DNA from: Streptacidiphilus sp. ASG 303
GTDB taxonomy: Bacteria; Actinomycetota; Actinomycetes; Streptomycetales; Streptomycetaceae
Assembly: GCF_020991365.1 (NCBI RefSeq)
Contig: NZ_JAJLRA010000003.1
Location: forward strand, 1-64,000
Direction of reading: 5' to 3'
DNA length: 64,000 bases
Part shown: positions 17,718 to 26,699 of the stretch, piece by piece
Layout of the letters: each line of letters begins with the position of its first letter
Numbering within the stretch: position 1 is the first letter of the stretch
Made by a program: the position numbers and the translations under genes
The notes under the pieces: model-generated
The model's database searches: none
What the model saw: only the letters and a program-made list of their open reading frames with translations
Told to the model about the DNA's origin: nothing

Positions 17718-20700
17718 TCAGCTCCCGGATCCGTCGCGGCGGCTGTCGCCCGGCCCGTAGGGGTCGGCGTGGCCGCCCTGCTGCAGCCAGGGGTCGTCGG
17801 CGTCCAGCGAGCCGTAGGCCCCCTGGTCGCCGTCCTGCCCGGCGCCCTGGGCGTAGGGGTCCCAGCCGTAGCCCGCGGCCTGGTCGTAGCCCGCGGCCTG
17901 GTCGTGGCCGGGGTGGGGTGCCGGGGCCCCGTAGGGCTCCTGCCGGGGCGCCGCGTACGGGTCCCAGGCGGCGGGTCCGGCCTGCTGGTAGGGCTGCTGG
18001 GCGTACCCCGGGTCCGCGTAGGCGCCGGCGGGCGTGTGCGGGTCGTAGCCGTACGCGTCGGCGGCGGCCTGCGACGGGACCGCCGCCGCGTACACCGCGC
18101 CGTCGGCCTCCGCACCCTCCGGCAGGGAGGCGTCGCCGGGGCCGTCGCCGTCCGGGTCCGCCCCCTCGGCGGCGGCGAGACGGCGGGCGCGGCGGCTGCC
18201 GGGCACCGGCGGCTCGGCGGCCTGCGGGGCCTCCTCCTCCGGCAGGTCGTCGTCGTTGGTGGAGCGCCGGGCGGGCAGGGCCAGCACGACGAGGGTGAGG
18301 GCGAGCAGCACCTGCACCCAGATCCGGCCGGTGTGCAGGGCGCCGCCGCGGTGGGTGACGGCGAGGGTGCCGCCGGAGGCGGGCAGCCGGAAGCCCTGCG
18401 CCCAGCCGTCGACGGCGGGGACCGCCGGGAGGGCGCGGCCGTCGAGGGTGGCCTGCCAGCCGTCGTCCGCACGCTCGGCGAGGCGCAGCACCCGGCCGTC
18501 GGGGCCGGCGGGGACGGCGGTGCGGATGTCGGACGGCCCGGAGGGCACGGGGGTGACCGTGCCGTCGGGGGCGGTGAGCACGGCGCGGGCGGCGGGGGCG
18601 CCGTCGATCCGCCACAGGGCCGTGCCGCCCTCCTGGCTGACCCGGGTGAGGCCCGGGGTGGTGTCCAGGACGTCCTGCACCTTGGCGGTGAGCGGGTCGT
18701 GGACCAGCACGTACTGCACCGCGTAGCCCGCGAGCCGCCCGGACTGGTCGCCGCCGGAGCCGGCCAGCAGGTTGCCGACCAGGGTGGTGAGGCCGGGCGC
18801 CGGGGTGTCGGTCTCGGCGTCGCCGAGGGACAGGCCGGAGCCGCGGACCAGCGCGTAGGTGACGGCGCTGCCGTCGGCGTCGCCGTGCAGGACGAGGGTG
18901 CGGGTGCGGTCGACGGTCCCGGACTCGGCGGCGACGAACGCCGGCACCTGCACCGGGCTGGTGCGCCGCAGCGGGTCGCCCGCGCCGCGCACCGCCCACC
19001 ACAGGGCCGTACCGAGGGGGGCGAGGACGGCGGCGAACACCACCAGGGCGGCGACCGGCTGCCGCCAGCCGAAGTCGATGCCGGCGACGCGGGCCTGCGC
19101 GCCGTCGGCGCCGATGCAGGCCGCGGCGAGCAGGGCGGTTCCGGTGAGCAGGGTGGCGGGCCCGGCCCAGGCGGCGACCGGCAGGGCGCCCGGCCCGGGG
19201 GTGACCGCGGTGCCCGCGACGACGACGGCGAAGAGCAGGCCGACCGCGGCGCCGGCCCAGGCGGCCAGCACGGCGCGGCGCCGGTCGGCGCGCAGCAGGG
19301 CGGCCAGGGCGGCGAGCACCACGCCCGCCGAGAGGAGCAGGGGCGGGGTGCCGGCGCCGCCGGGATTGACCAGGACCAGGCCGAGGGGGGTGGCGGCCGC
19401 GCCGGCGCCGCGGGGCAGTCCGGCCTCCAGCAGCAGCCGGGAGGGCGAGCCGAGGACGTCCAGCGACCAGGGCGCCAGCACCAGGACCGGCGTGGCGGCG
19501 ACGGCCAGGCAGCGCAGCCCGAGGCGGCGCACCGCGACCGCGCCGCTGCCGTACGCGCCGCCGCGGACCGCGGCCGCGGCCACCGCCGCGGCGCACAGCA
19601 GCAGGGCGAGCACCCAGACGGCGGGGACGAAGGCGGTGACCGCGGTGAGCAGCAGGGCGGCCGTCCACACGCTGCGCCAGCCGGGGCGGGCGCCGCGGGC
19701 GGCGGTCTCCCGGCGGATGCCGAGGCCGGCGGCGACGGCGGCGGCGCGGGCCAGCGGCGGCAGCAGCACGGCGAGGACGGCGGTGCCGATGCGGCCCTGG
19801 GCGAGGGCTCCGGTGGCGGCGGGGAGGAAGGCGTAGGCGGCGCCGGCCCAGGCGCGGACGGCGCGGGACTCCACCAGCGGCCGGGTGACGAGGTAGGCGG
19901 AGACGCCGGCCAGCGGCACGGAGAGCACGAGCAGCAGGGTGACCGCGAGGTCGGCGTCGCCGCCGAGGAGCCAGGAGAGCACGGCGAGCACGCCGAGGTA
20001 GGGCGGGGCGGTGGCGGTGGACCCCGCGCCGACGGGGTGCCAGGCGTCGGCGTACGCGTGCCACAGGGCGGCGGCCCGGTCGGCGGGCAGGAGGGCGCCG
20101 CCGAGCAGGGTGCCGCCGCCGACCAGGTCGCGGCAGGCGGCGAGGGCGACCAGCAGCAGTCCGGCGAAGAGCACCGGGGCGGGGCGGCGGGCGATCCGCT
20201 TGAGCCGCGCGAACTGCTCGACCTCCAGGAAGTCGGCGTCGTCGTCGGTGGGTCCGCTCTCCGCGCCGCCGTGGCGTCCGGCGCCGGAGTCGTCGCCGCG
20301 GCCGGCGCCCAGGGCGCCGGCGGCCTGCTCGACGGTGAGGCGGACGGTGGCGCCCGGGGCGGGGAAGAGCGTCCGGTCGTCGAGGGCGTCGGCGGAGCGG
20401 GTGCGGGAGCGGCGGACGCGGGCGCCGAGGACGCCGGGCAGCCGCAGCAGCACGTGGCCGAGGCCGGCGAGCTCGTCGAGCGACTGGCCGGGGGCCTTGC
20501 CCACGAGGTAGCCGACGGCGCGGACCAGGGTGGAGAGCAGCACCCGCAGCAGGACGTAGGGCAGCAGCAGGCCGCGGGAGTTGGCGAGGAGGGTGAAGAC
20601 GGCGCCGGCCTTGTCGACCCGGTGGGGGTGGTCGGGGGCGCAGTCGATGGGGCGGCGCTCGCGGCTGGCGGCCTCGGCGTGGCGCAGGACGGCGTCGGGG

Positions 20701-21497
20701 GCGACGACGACGCGGTGGCCGGCGGCGTTGACCCGCCAGCACAGGTCGACGTCGTCGCGCATCAGGGGCAGCGCCCGGTCGAAGCCGCCGAGCTGCTCGA
20801 AGACGTCGCGGCGGACCAGCATGCCGGCGGTGGAGACGGCGAGGACGGGGCGCACCTGGTCGTGCTGGCCCTGGTCCTGCTCGCGGCGGTCCAGGCCGGT
20901 CCAGCGGCGGCCGGAGCGGGCGATGGTGACGCCGACCTCCAGCAGCTGGCGGCGGTCGTACCAGCTGCGGAGCTTGGGGCCCACGACGGCGGCGGAGGGG
21001 GTGGAGTCGGCGACCTGGAGGAGGCGGCGCAGGGCGTCGGGCTGCGGCTCGGAGTCGTCGTGGAGGAGCCAGAGCCACTCCACGGGCTCGCCGGAGCCGC
21101 CGTGCCCGCCGCCGTCGAGGGCGTCGTCGCGGCCGAGCGGGTCGCCGTACTCGTCCCAGGCGCCGGCGGAGGCGGCGGGCCCGGCCGGGGCGAGGTCGTA
21201 GGGCAGGTCCTCGGGGCGCAGCGGCGCGGTGGAGCGGACGGCCTCGCCGACGGCGGCTCCGAAGCCGGTGCGGCGGGCCAGGTGGAGGACGCCGCCGCCG
21301 AGCGCGTCGGCGAGCAGCCGCGGCGAGGCGTCGGCGGAGCCGGTGTCGGCGGCGACGACGCGCTGGACCGGGCGGTCCTGGCCGAGGAGGCCCTGGAGGG
21401 TCCTGGGAAGCCAGCGGGCGCCGTCGTGCGCGACGACGACGGCGGTGACCAGGTGCCTCGGGTAGGCCGGCGGTCGGGTGTGGCTGTAGGCAGTCAT
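17718..21497 (-). CDS. Large multi-pass membrane glycosyltransferase (GT2)
   Basis: 1259 residues from ATG (MTAYSHTRPPAYPRH). The first ~300 residues are a GT2 catalytic domain: VVVAHDGARWLPRTLQGLL at the nucleotide-sugar site, WLWLLHDDSEPQPDALRRLL with acidic metal-binding residues, RDDVDLCWRVNAAGHRV and a DPHRVDK-type end. It is followed by about ten or more hydrophobic segments (roughly 440-1000), a periplasmic domain, and a cytoplasmic Tyr/Gly/Gln-rich tail. Such proteins resemble the mycobacterial galactofuranosyl or arabinan-linked transferases; lipid-linked sugar transfer for a wall polymer is likely but the sugar is unknown. It is followed immediately by the DUF5719 gene. Confidence 0.88.
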   Translation of the reverse strand: MTAYSHTRPPAYPRHLVTAVVVAHDGARWLPRTLQGLLGQDRPVQRVVAADTGSADASPRLLADALGGGVLHLARRTGFGAAVGEAVRSTAPLRPEDLPYDLAPAGPAASAGAWDEYGDPLGRDDALDGGGHGGSGEPVEWLWLLHDDSEPQPDALRRLLQVADSTPSAAVVGPKLRSWYDRRQLLEVGVTIARSGRRWTGLDRREQDQGQHDQVRPVLAVSTAGMLVRRDVFEQLGGFDRALPLMRDDVDLCWRVNAAGHRVVVAPDAVLRHAEAASRERRPIDCAPDHPHRVDKAGAVFTLLANSRGLLLPYVLLRVLLSTLVRAVGYLVGKAPGQSLDELAGLGHVLLRLPGVLGARVRRSRTRSADALDDRTLFPAPGATVRLTVEQAAGALGAGRGDDSGAGRHGGAESGPTDDDADFLEVEQFARLKRIARRPAPVLFAGLLLVALAACRDLVGGGTLLGGALLPADRAAALWHAYADAWHPVGAGSTATAPPYLGVLAVLSWLLGGDADLAVTLLLVLSVPLAGVSAYLVTRPLVESRAVRAWAGAAYAFLPAATGALAQGRIGTAVLAVLLPPLARAAAVAAGLGIRRETAARGARPGWRSVWTAALLLTAVTAFVPAVWVLALLLCAAAVAAAAVRGGAYGSGAVAVRRLGLRCLAVAATPVLVLAPWSLDVLGSPSRLLLEAGLPRGAGAAATPLGLVLVNPGGAGTPPLLLSAGVVLAALAALLRADRRRAVLAAWAGAAVGLLFAVVVAGTAVTPGPGALPVAAWAGPATLLTGTALLAAACIGADGAQARVAGIDFGWRQPVAALVVFAAVLAPLGTALWWAVRGAGDPLRRTSPVQVPAFVAAESGTVDRTRTLVLHGDADGSAVTYALVRGSGLSLGDAETDTPAPGLTTLVGNLLAGSGGDQSGRLAGYAVQYVLVHDPLTAKVQDVLDTTPGLTRVSQEGGTALWRIDGAPAARAVLTAPDGTVTPVPSGPSDIRTAVPAGPDGRVLRLAERADDGWQATLDGRALPAVPAVDGWAQGFRLPASGGTLAVTHRGGALHTGRIWVQVLLALTLVVLALPARRSTNDDDLPEEEAPQAAEPPVPGSRRARRLAAAEGADPDGDGPGDASLPEGAEADGAVYAAAVPSQAAADAYGYDPHTPAGAYADPGYAQQPYQQAGPAAWDPYAAPRQEPYGAPAPHPGHDQAAGYDQAAGYGWDPYAQGAGQDGDQGAYGSLDADDPWLQQGGHADPYGPGDSRRDGSGS

Positions 21498-21665
21498 CGC
21501 GTGAGCGGGCCCCGGTTCGCATGGACGGCAGGTTGCGCGCGCTGTGCCTGCCGGGGGCGGGGACGGCCTGCCCGGGTGCCGGCGGTGCGCGGTCCGGACG
21601 ACGCTTCTCCGGATGGCGCACCACACTAACGGCTCCGCCGGGGGCGGCGGGCCGCGAGGCCCGCA

Positions 21666-21704
21666 CACGGCTGCGCCCCGCCGGTCGGGCGGGGCGCAGC
21701 CGTG
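21666..21704 (-). terminator. Terminator hairpin after whiB
   Basis: A perfect 17-bp stem (CACGGCTGCGCCCCGCC and complement) around a 5-nt loop between whiB and the downstream glycosyltransferase gene. Confidence 0.75.
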
Positions 21705-21786
21705 GTGCTCGTGTGCAGATGTCCTGGCGCCGGTGTGCCGACGGCCGGTCAGGTCGCCCTGCCGGACCGCGGGCCGGGCGCGGCCG

Positions 21787-22050
21787 TCAGACCGCGCTCT
21801 TCTTCAGCCGGCGGCGCTCCCGCTCGGAGAGGCCGCCCCAGATCCCGAACCGCTCGTCGTTGGCGAGGGCGTACTCCAGGCACTCGGAGCGGACCTCGCA
21901 GGACAGGCAGACCTTCTTGGCCTCCCTGGTGGAACCGCCCTTCTCCGGGAAGAACGACTCGGGATCGGTCTGGGCGCACAGGGCGCGCTCCTGCCAGCCG
22001 AGCTCCTCCTCGGTGTCCTCACCGATCATCAGCTCAAAGAGCTCGCTCAT
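21787..22050 (-). CDS. whiB: WhiB developmental regulator (iron-sulfur)
   Basis: 87 residues from ATG with GGAGG upstream. The four cysteines binding the [4Fe-4S] cluster are Cys25, Cys48, Cys51 and Cys57 (C-x22-C-x2-C-x5-C), followed by the turn RFGIWGGLSERERRRLKK. The sequence and length closely match Streptomyces WhiB, which acts with WhiA to trigger sporulation septation. It is a single gene with its own promoter and terminator. A BldD-like inverted repeat overlaps the -10, consistent with developmental control. Confidence 0.95.
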   Translation of the reverse strand: MSELFELMIGEDTEEELGWQERALCAQTDPESFFPEKGGSTREAKKVCLSCEVRSECLEYALANDERFGIWGGLSERERRRLKKSAV

Positions 22051-22119
22051 GCGGCGCGCCTCCTAGCCCCTCTTCAGCTTCCCCGTGTGCCGCCCTCGTC
22101 CGTGGCGGTGAACGACACG

Positions 22120-22155
22120 AGTGAAATTACAAGTGCGTCACTCTGGCTCAGTCAA
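22120..22155 (-). promoter_or_regulatory. whiB promoter with BldD-like inverted repeat
   Basis: On the minus strand TTGACT (22150-22155) and TGTAAT (22126-22131) are 18 nt apart. The inverted pair AGTGA ... TCACT, spaced 13 nt, spans 22120-22142 and overlaps the -10. BldD of Streptomyces recognises AGTNA half-sites in this orientation and is known to control whiB. Confidence 0.55.
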
Positions 22156-22206
22156 GCCGGGCTCTGGTATTGGCCGGTGGATTCACTCCCCGGAACCAAG
22201 GGGCCA

Positions 22207-22225
22207 CGAATAGTGTGCATATTCG
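22207..22225. promoter_or_regulatory. Inverted repeat CGAATA-N7-TATTCG
   Basis: A perfect 6-bp inverted repeat, AT-rich within GC-rich surroundings, about 70 bp upstream of the whiB -10 hexamer. It could be a second regulator site for whiB. Nothing else was recognised between here and the leader-peptide promoter at 22470. Confidence 0.4.
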
Positions 22226-22469
22226 GGCAAACCGGAACCATCACCTCGGGGAGGAGCACTGCCGGCCGGACCCCCGCCGTCTCCTCGGGAAAGACGGTCT
22301 CCGCAGCCCGGCGGTTGCCCGGTCGGCGGCGGAGGCGGTGTGGATCACAGCCGGGCACGGGACCGCCCAGGGCTGATGACGCGCTGCTTCCCGGGGGCTC
22401 CGGCATGCAAACACCGTGCCCGCAACATCCGTCGATCGAGTGACGGCCGGCGGTACCCGCGCTGACGGT

Positions 22470-22499
22470 TTGACATCCGGCGGGCCTCCGGGGTCTCCT
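22470..22499 (+). promoter_or_regulatory. Promoter of cysteine leader peptide
   Basis: Consensus -35 TTGACA at 22470-22475, 18 nt, then TCTCCT at 22494-22499, exactly 7 nt before the ATG of the leader peptide. This predicts transcription starting at or next to the ATG, that is, a leaderless leader-peptide mRNA. Confidence 0.55.
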
Positions 22500-22506
22500 T
22501 GGCCCC

Positions 22507-22596
22507 ATGTCCGCGCGCCTCGCCCACCGGAGCCTCCACGTCGAGCTCCGCCGTGCCGCCAGCGCGCTCTGTTGTCCTCGCACCCGCCGTCCGTAG
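22507..22596 (+). CDS. 29-residue leader peptide with tandem Cys codons
   Basis: The small frame encodes MSARLAHRSLHVELRRAA then SALCC and a short basic end. It contains the HV(D/E)LxRxASxLC pattern of actinobacterial putative leader peptides found ahead of sulfur and cysteine genes. Cys22 and Cys23 are both encoded by TGT, the rare Cys codon in such a genome. It is followed at once by a 7-bp hairpin starting in the stop codon, and by the cysteine dioxygenase gene 121 nt further. I infer cysteine-responsive attenuation by ribosome stalling, as described for polycysteine leaders in mycobacteria. Confidence 0.75.
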   Translation: MSARLAHRSLHVELRRAASALCCPRTRRP

Positions 22597-22615
22597 CGCC
22601 CGCTCCGCCGGGCGC
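22596..22615 (+). promoter_or_regulatory. Candidate attenuator hairpin after leader peptide
   Basis: GCGCCCG, a 6-nt loop and CGGGCGC form a perfect 7-bp stem that begins at the last base of the leader stop codon. A ribosome stalled at the Cys codons would leave it free, while one at the stop would mask it. Whether this is an anti-antiterminator or the attenuator itself is not resolved. Confidence 0.5.
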
Positions 22616-22717
22616 CGGCACGCACCCCAGGCCCCTGCCCCCCGCGCGCCCGGCCCTGCGGCCCGAGCACCGCCTCCCGCTCCCGGCCCGCGCGCACGCC
22701 TCCGCGAGGACCCACCC

Positions 22718-23374
22718 GTGCACCGCACCCCCGAGCACCCCGCCGCCCGTCCCACCGCGCCCGCGCCCCGCTGGTCCGACGGCCTCAGCGACCTCTCCGT
22801 CGCCGGCGACCCCCTGGCCTTCCCGCACCTCGCCGTGGACGCCGCGCCCGCCGGGCCGGCCACCGTCGCCGACTTCGCCGCGCTGGTCCGCGGGACCGCC
22901 GCCGACCGCGGCCGCTGGGAGCCGCTGGTCCGCTACGACGCCCTCACCCGCTGGTACGCCCGGCTGGCGACCGGCCCCGGCCACGAGGTGTGGCTGCTGA
23001 GCTGGCTGCCCGGCCAGTCCAGCGGGCTGCACGACCACGGCGCCTCGCTCGGCGTGATGACCGTGGTCCGCGGCGAGCTGGCCGAGCGCTCGCGGGACCG
23101 CTCCGGCGAGCGCTCCCGCACCCTGCGGCCCGGCACGGTCCGCGTCCTGCCGGGCCGCCCGGCGCACGGCGGCGCCGGGGCCGGGCGGGCCGGCGGCACC
23201 GGGGCCGTCCACGAGGTGGTCAACGCCTCCCTGGAGCCCGCCGTGAGCATCCACGTCTACGCACCCGGCCTGGTGGAGATGAACCGGCACCGGCCGTCCG
23301 CGGAGCCCGTGCGGCCCCCCGCGCGGCTGCCCGCCGGCGGCCCGCCCGGGCCCGGCGTGTACGAGGGCGCCTGA
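22718..23374 (+). CDS. Cysteine dioxygenase family protein
   Basis: 218 residues from GTG, preceded by GAGGA 7 nt upstream. A cupin fold with the three-His iron site is seen: His105 and His107 in GLHDHGAS and His165 in VHEVVN, with flanking WLPGQSSG and VRVLPGRPAH. Cysteine dioxygenase adds O2 to the thiol of cysteine to give cysteine sulfinate, lowering free cysteine. The upstream leader peptide with Cys codons supports control by cysteine supply. 3-Mercaptopropionate dioxygenase activity is a possible alternative. The last 30 residues are Pro/Gly-rich. fbiA begins 34 nt downstream. Confidence 0.85.
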   Translation: MHRTPEHPAARPTAPAPRWSDGLSDLSVAGDPLAFPHLAVDAAPAGPATVADFAALVRGTAADRGRWEPLVRYDALTRWYARLATGPGHEVWLLSWLPGQSSGLHDHGASLGVMTVVRGELAERSRDRSGERSRTLRPGTVRVLPGRPAHGGAGAGRAGGTGAVHEVVNASLEPAVSIHVYAPGLVEMNRHRPSAEPVRPPARLPAGGPPGPGVYEGA

Positions 23375-23408
23375 CGGCGGGGCGCGCCGCGCCTGCGAGG
23401 ATGGCCGC

Positions 23409-24392
23409 ATGCGCATCGTGGCACTGGCCGGAGGGATCGGAGGGGCGCGCTTCCTGCGCGGCCTCAAGGAAGCCGTCGCCCCCGGCGGCGACCCGTCCCC
23501 GTCCGCTCCCGCCGAGATCACCGTCGTCGGCAACACCGGCGACGACATCCACCTCTTCGGACTGAAGGTCTGCCCCGACCTCGACACCGTGATGTACACC
23601 CTCGGCGGGGGCATCCACGAGGAGCAGGGCTGGGGCCGGGCCGACGAGACCTGGTCCGTGAAGGAGGAGCTGAAGGCGTACGGCGTCGGGCCCGACTGGT
23701 TCGGCCTGGGCGACCGCGACGTGGCCACCCACGTCGTCCGCACCCAGATGCTCGCCGCCGGCTACCCGCTGAGCGCGGTCACCGAGGCGCTGTGCGCCCG
23801 CTGGCGGCCGGGCGTGCGCCTGCTCCCGATGTCCGACGACCGGGTCGAGACCCACGTCCTCGTCGAGGACGCCGAGGGCCGCCGCGCCGTGCACTTCCAG
23901 GAGTACTGGGTGCGGCTGCGGGCCGAGGTCCCGGCGCTCGCGGTGGTCCCGGTCGGCGCCGAGGACGCCAAGCCCGCGCCGGGCGTGCTGGAGGCGATCG
24001 CGGAGGCCGACGTCATCCTGCTGCCGCCGTCCAACCCGGTGGTCAGCGTCGGCACGATCCTCGCCGTCCCCGGGGTCCGGCAGGCCGTCGCGGAGGCGGA
24101 CGCGCCCGTGGTCGGCCTCTCCCCCATCGTCGGCGGCGCCCCCGTGCGCGGCATGGCCGACAAGGTGCTGGCGGCCGTCGGCGTGGAGTCGACCGCCGAG
24201 GCGGTGGCCCGGCACTACGGGCCCGGGCTGCTGGACGGCTGGCTGGTGGACACCTCGGACGCGGACGCGGTGCCCGGCGTGGAGGCGGCCGGCATCGCCT
24301 GCCGGGCGGTGCCGCTGATGATGACCGACACGGCGGCCGCCGCCGCCATGGCCCGGGCCGCCCTGGACCTCGCCGAGGAGGTGCGCGGATGA
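23409..24392 (+). CDS. fbiA: 2-phospho-L-lactate (PEP) transferase, CofD/FbiA
   Basis: 327 residues from ATG ([16 protein letters not shown]). It joins the deazaflavin Fo to a phosphoenolpyruvyl or lactyl phosphate group in coenzyme F420 synthesis. Family features are the N-terminal [15 protein letters not shown], the [22 protein letters not shown] segment, and [13 protein letters not shown] followed by LSPIVGG. Its stop overlaps the fbiB start in the ATGA manner, so the two are translated together. It may be read from the cysteine dioxygenase transcript. Confidence 0.96.
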   Translation: MRIVALAGGIGGARFLRGLKEAVAPGGDPSPSAPAEITVVGNTGDDIHLFGLKVCPDLDTVMYTLGGGIHEEQGWGRADETWSVKEELKAYGVGPDWFGLGDRDVATHVVRTQMLAAGYPLSAVTEALCARWRPGVRLLPMSDDRVETHVLVEDAEGRRAVHFQEYWVRLRAEVPALAVVPVGAEDAKPAPGVLEAIAEADVILLPPSNPVVSVGTILAVPGVRQAVAEADAPVVGLSPIVGGAPVRGMADKVLAAVGVESTAEAVARHYGPGLLDGWLVDTSDADAVPGVEAAGIACRAVPLMMTDTAAAAAMARAALDLAEEVRG

Positions 24393-25702
24393 CCGGCTAC
24401 ACGGTCCTGCCCCTCCCCGGCGTCCCCGAGGTGGCCCCCGGCGACGACCTCGCCGCCCTGGTCGCCGCCGCGGCCGCCGCGGAGGGCGGTCCGGGCCTGC
24501 GCGACGGCGACGTGCTGCTGGTCACCTCCAAGGTCGTCAGCAAGGCCGAGGGCCGGGTCGTGGCGGCCGCCGACCGCGAGGCGGCGATCGACGCCGAGAC
24601 CGTCCGCACCGTGGCCCGGCGCGGCCGCACCCGCATCGTCGAGAACCGGCAGGGCCTGGTGATGGCCGCCGCCGGGGTGGACGCCTCCAACACCGCCCCC
24701 GGCACCGTGCTGCTGCTGCCCGAGGACCCGGACGCCTCCGCCCGCGCCCTGCGCGCCCGGCTGCGCGCGCTGACCGGCGCGGACGTCGCCGTCGTCGTCA
24801 CCGACACCGCCGGCCGGCCCTGGCGCAACGGCCTCACCGACATCGCGATCGGCGCCGCCGGGGTCGCCGTCCTCGACGACCACCGCGGCCGCACCGACAG
24901 CCACGGCAACGAGCTGGCCGTCACCGTCACCGCCACCGCCGACGAGCTGGCCGCCGCCGGGGACCTCGCCAAGGGCAAGACCTCCGGCACGCCCGTCGCG
25001 GTCGTCCGCGGACTGGCCGGCGTCGCCACCGCCGAGGACGGGCCCGGCGCCCGCGCGCTGATCCGGCCCGCCGCCGACGACATGTTCCGCCTCGGCACCT
25101 CCGAGGCGCTGCGCGAGGCGGTCACCCTGCGCCGCACCGTGCGGCGGTTCACCGGCGAGCCGGTGGACGGCGGGGCCGTGCGCCGCGCGGTGGCCGCCGC
25201 GGTCACCGCGCCCGCGCCGCACCACACCACGCCCTGGCGGTTCGTGCTGCTGGAGACCGAGGCGGCCCGCACCAAGCTCCTCGACGCGATGCTCGACGCC
25301 TGGCGCACCGACCTGCGGGAGATCGACGGCTGGGACGAGGAGCGGATCGCCCGCCGCACCCGCCGCGGCGACGTGCTGCGGGACGCCCCCTACCTGGTGG
25401 TGCCCTGCCTGGTCGCGGACGGCGCCCACGCCTACCCGGACCCGCGGCGCAGCGCCGCCGAGCGGGAGATGTTCGTGGTCGCGATGGGCGCCGCGGTGCA
25501 GAACCTGCTGGTGGCGCTGGCCGGCGAGGGCTACGGCTCGGCGTGGGTGTCGTCCACCATGTTCTGCCGGCCGACGGTCCGCGGGGCGCTCTCGCTGCCG
25601 GACGGCTGGGACGCCATGGGCGCGGTCGCGGTCGGCCGGCCGGCCGAGGCCCCCGCGGTCCGGCCCGCCCGGCCGGCGGACGCCTTCGTCGAGGTCCGCT
25701 GA
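24389..25702 (+). CDS. fbiB: Coenzyme F420 gamma-glutamyl ligase/reductase FbiB
   Basis: 437 residues from the ATG that overlaps the fbiA stop. Two domains: the N-terminal glutamate ligase (about 1-245; [53 protein letters not shown]) and a C-terminal nitroreductase-type FMN domain (about 250-437; [26 protein letters not shown]). It adds the glutamate tail and reduces dehydro-F420-0, giving mature F420. This full-length two-domain form is the actinobacterial one. It ends in a convergent region with strong hairpins. Confidence 0.96.
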   Translation: MTGYTVLPLPGVPEVAPGDDLAALVAAAAAAEGGPGLRDGDVLLVTSKVVSKAEGRVVAAADREAAIDAETVRTVARRGRTRIVENRQGLVMAAAGVDASNTAPGTVLLLPEDPDASARALRARLRALTGADVAVVVTDTAGRPWRNGLTDIAIGAAGVAVLDDHRGRTDSHGNELAVTVTATADELAAAGDLAKGKTSGTPVAVVRGLAGVATAEDGPGARALIRPAADDMFRLGTSEALREAVTLRRTVRRFTGEPVDGGAVRRAVAAAVTAPAPHHTTPWRFVLLETEAARTKLLDAMLDAWRTDLREIDGWDEERIARRTRRGDVLRDAPYLVVPCLVADGAHAYPDPRRSAAEREMFVVAMGAAVQNLLVALAGEGYGSAWVSSTMFCRPTVRGALSLPDGWDAMGAVAVGRPAEAPAVRPARPADAFVEVR

Positions 25703-25766
25703 CCCCGGATCCGCCCTTCCCGCCCCTCCCGGCGCCGCCCGGGACCTTCCGGCGGTGGACGCACGG

Positions 25767-25798
25767 CGCCGCCCGGACCCCGAGGGGTCCGGGCGGCG
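25767..25798 (+). terminator. Terminator hairpin after fbiB
   Basis: A 15-bp perfect stem (CGCCGCCCGGACCCC and complement) with a 2-nt centre; no U-tract. Confidence 0.7.
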
Positions 25799-25823
25799 TG
25801 CGTACGGGCACGGGGACCGCACG

Positions 25824-25866
25824 GCAGCCGGCCCGCCGGAGGGGGAGAGGACGGCGGGCCGGCTGC
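25824..25866. terminator. Second hairpin in fbiB/SRPBCC gap
   Basis: A 15-bp perfect stem (GCAGCCGGCCCGCCG and complement) around a 13-nt purine-rich loop, midway in the convergent gap. Confidence 0.6.
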
Positions 25867-25943
25867 GGGGCCCGGCCTGGTGCCGGAACGGCCGGAGAGT
25901 GTCCGTACCCGTGGGGCCGTTCCGGCGGCCGGGCGGTCCGTGG

Positions 25944-25968
25944 GACCGCGGCCTGCGGGGCCGCGGTC
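25944..25968 (-). terminator. Hairpin at end of SRPBCC gene
   Basis: A 10-bp perfect stem (GACCGCGGCC and complement) with a 5-nt loop, overlapping the stop codon of the minus-strand gene. Confidence 0.5.
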
Positions 25969-26617
25969 AGCGGGGCGGCATGCCGCCGCCGCGCGGGTCG
26001 GCGTACGGGTCGTGCGGGTCGGCGTACGGCTCCCGCGGCGCGCCGGCCGAGCCGGGCTGCCCGCCGGGGGTGTCGCCCCACTGCGGGGTGGCCTCGTGGG
26101 CCTGCGGGCCGGGCTTCGGTGCGCCGGTCCCGTACCCGGACGCGGCACCGCCCTGGCGCTCGGCGCCGCCGGGCACCTCGCCCCGCCAGGCGCCACTCTC
26201 GGCGCCCCGCGACTCGATGTACTCCTTGAACTTCTTCAGGTCGCCGCTCACCTGCCCGCGGACCACGCCCAGCTTGTCGCCGGCCTGCTCGACGATGCCC
26301 TCCGGCTCGAAGTCGAGCTGCAGCATCACGCGGGTGTGGGTGTCGTCCAGCCGGTGGAAGGTGACCACGCCGGCCTGCTTGGTGCCGCTCAGGCTGTGCC
26401 AGGCGATGCGCTCGTCGGGCCGCTGCTCGTCGATCTCCGCGTCGAACTCGCGGCTCACACCGGCGATCTTCGTGTGCCAGTGCGTCAGCCTGTCGGAGCG
26501 CTGCTCGATGCGCTCGACGCCGGACATGAACCTCGGGAACTCCTCGAACTGCGTCCACTGGTTGTAGGCCGTGCGGACGGGCACGTCCACGTCGATCGAA
26601 TGCTCGACGGTCGTCAC
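25967..26617 (-). CDS. SRPBCC (START/polyketide cyclase-like) protein
   Basis: 216 residues from GTG, with GAGGAG upstream. Residues 1-150 form the SRPBCC lipid-binding fold (SIDVDVPVRTAYNQWTQFEEFPRFM, THWHTKIAGVSREFDAEI, TRVMLQLDFEPEG). The last 65 residues are Gly/Pro/Asp-rich with a repeated DPYADP motif, likely disordered. Such short SRPBCC proteins of actinobacteria are often stress-induced; the ligand is unknown. The gene stands alone between fbiB and the glycosylase gene. A 10-bp inverted repeat lies about 80 nt before its start. Confidence 0.85.
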   Translation of the reverse strand: MTTVEHSIDVDVPVRTAYNQWTQFEEFPRFMSGVERIEQRSDRLTHWHTKIAGVSREFDAEIDEQRPDERIAWHSLSGTKQAGVVTFHRLDDTHTRVMLQLDFEPEGIVEQAGDKLGVVRGQVSGDLKKFKEYIESRGAESGAWRGEVPGGAERQGGAASGYGTGAPKPGPQAHEATPQWGDTPGGQPGSAGAPREPYADPHDPYADPRGGGMPPR

Positions 26618-26699
26618 GCCGGATCACTCCTCACCCTGTCGGGGATCACTCTCGAAGGTCGCTCACTGGATCGGCTGCCCCTGGCCAACCGGGCAAAAC

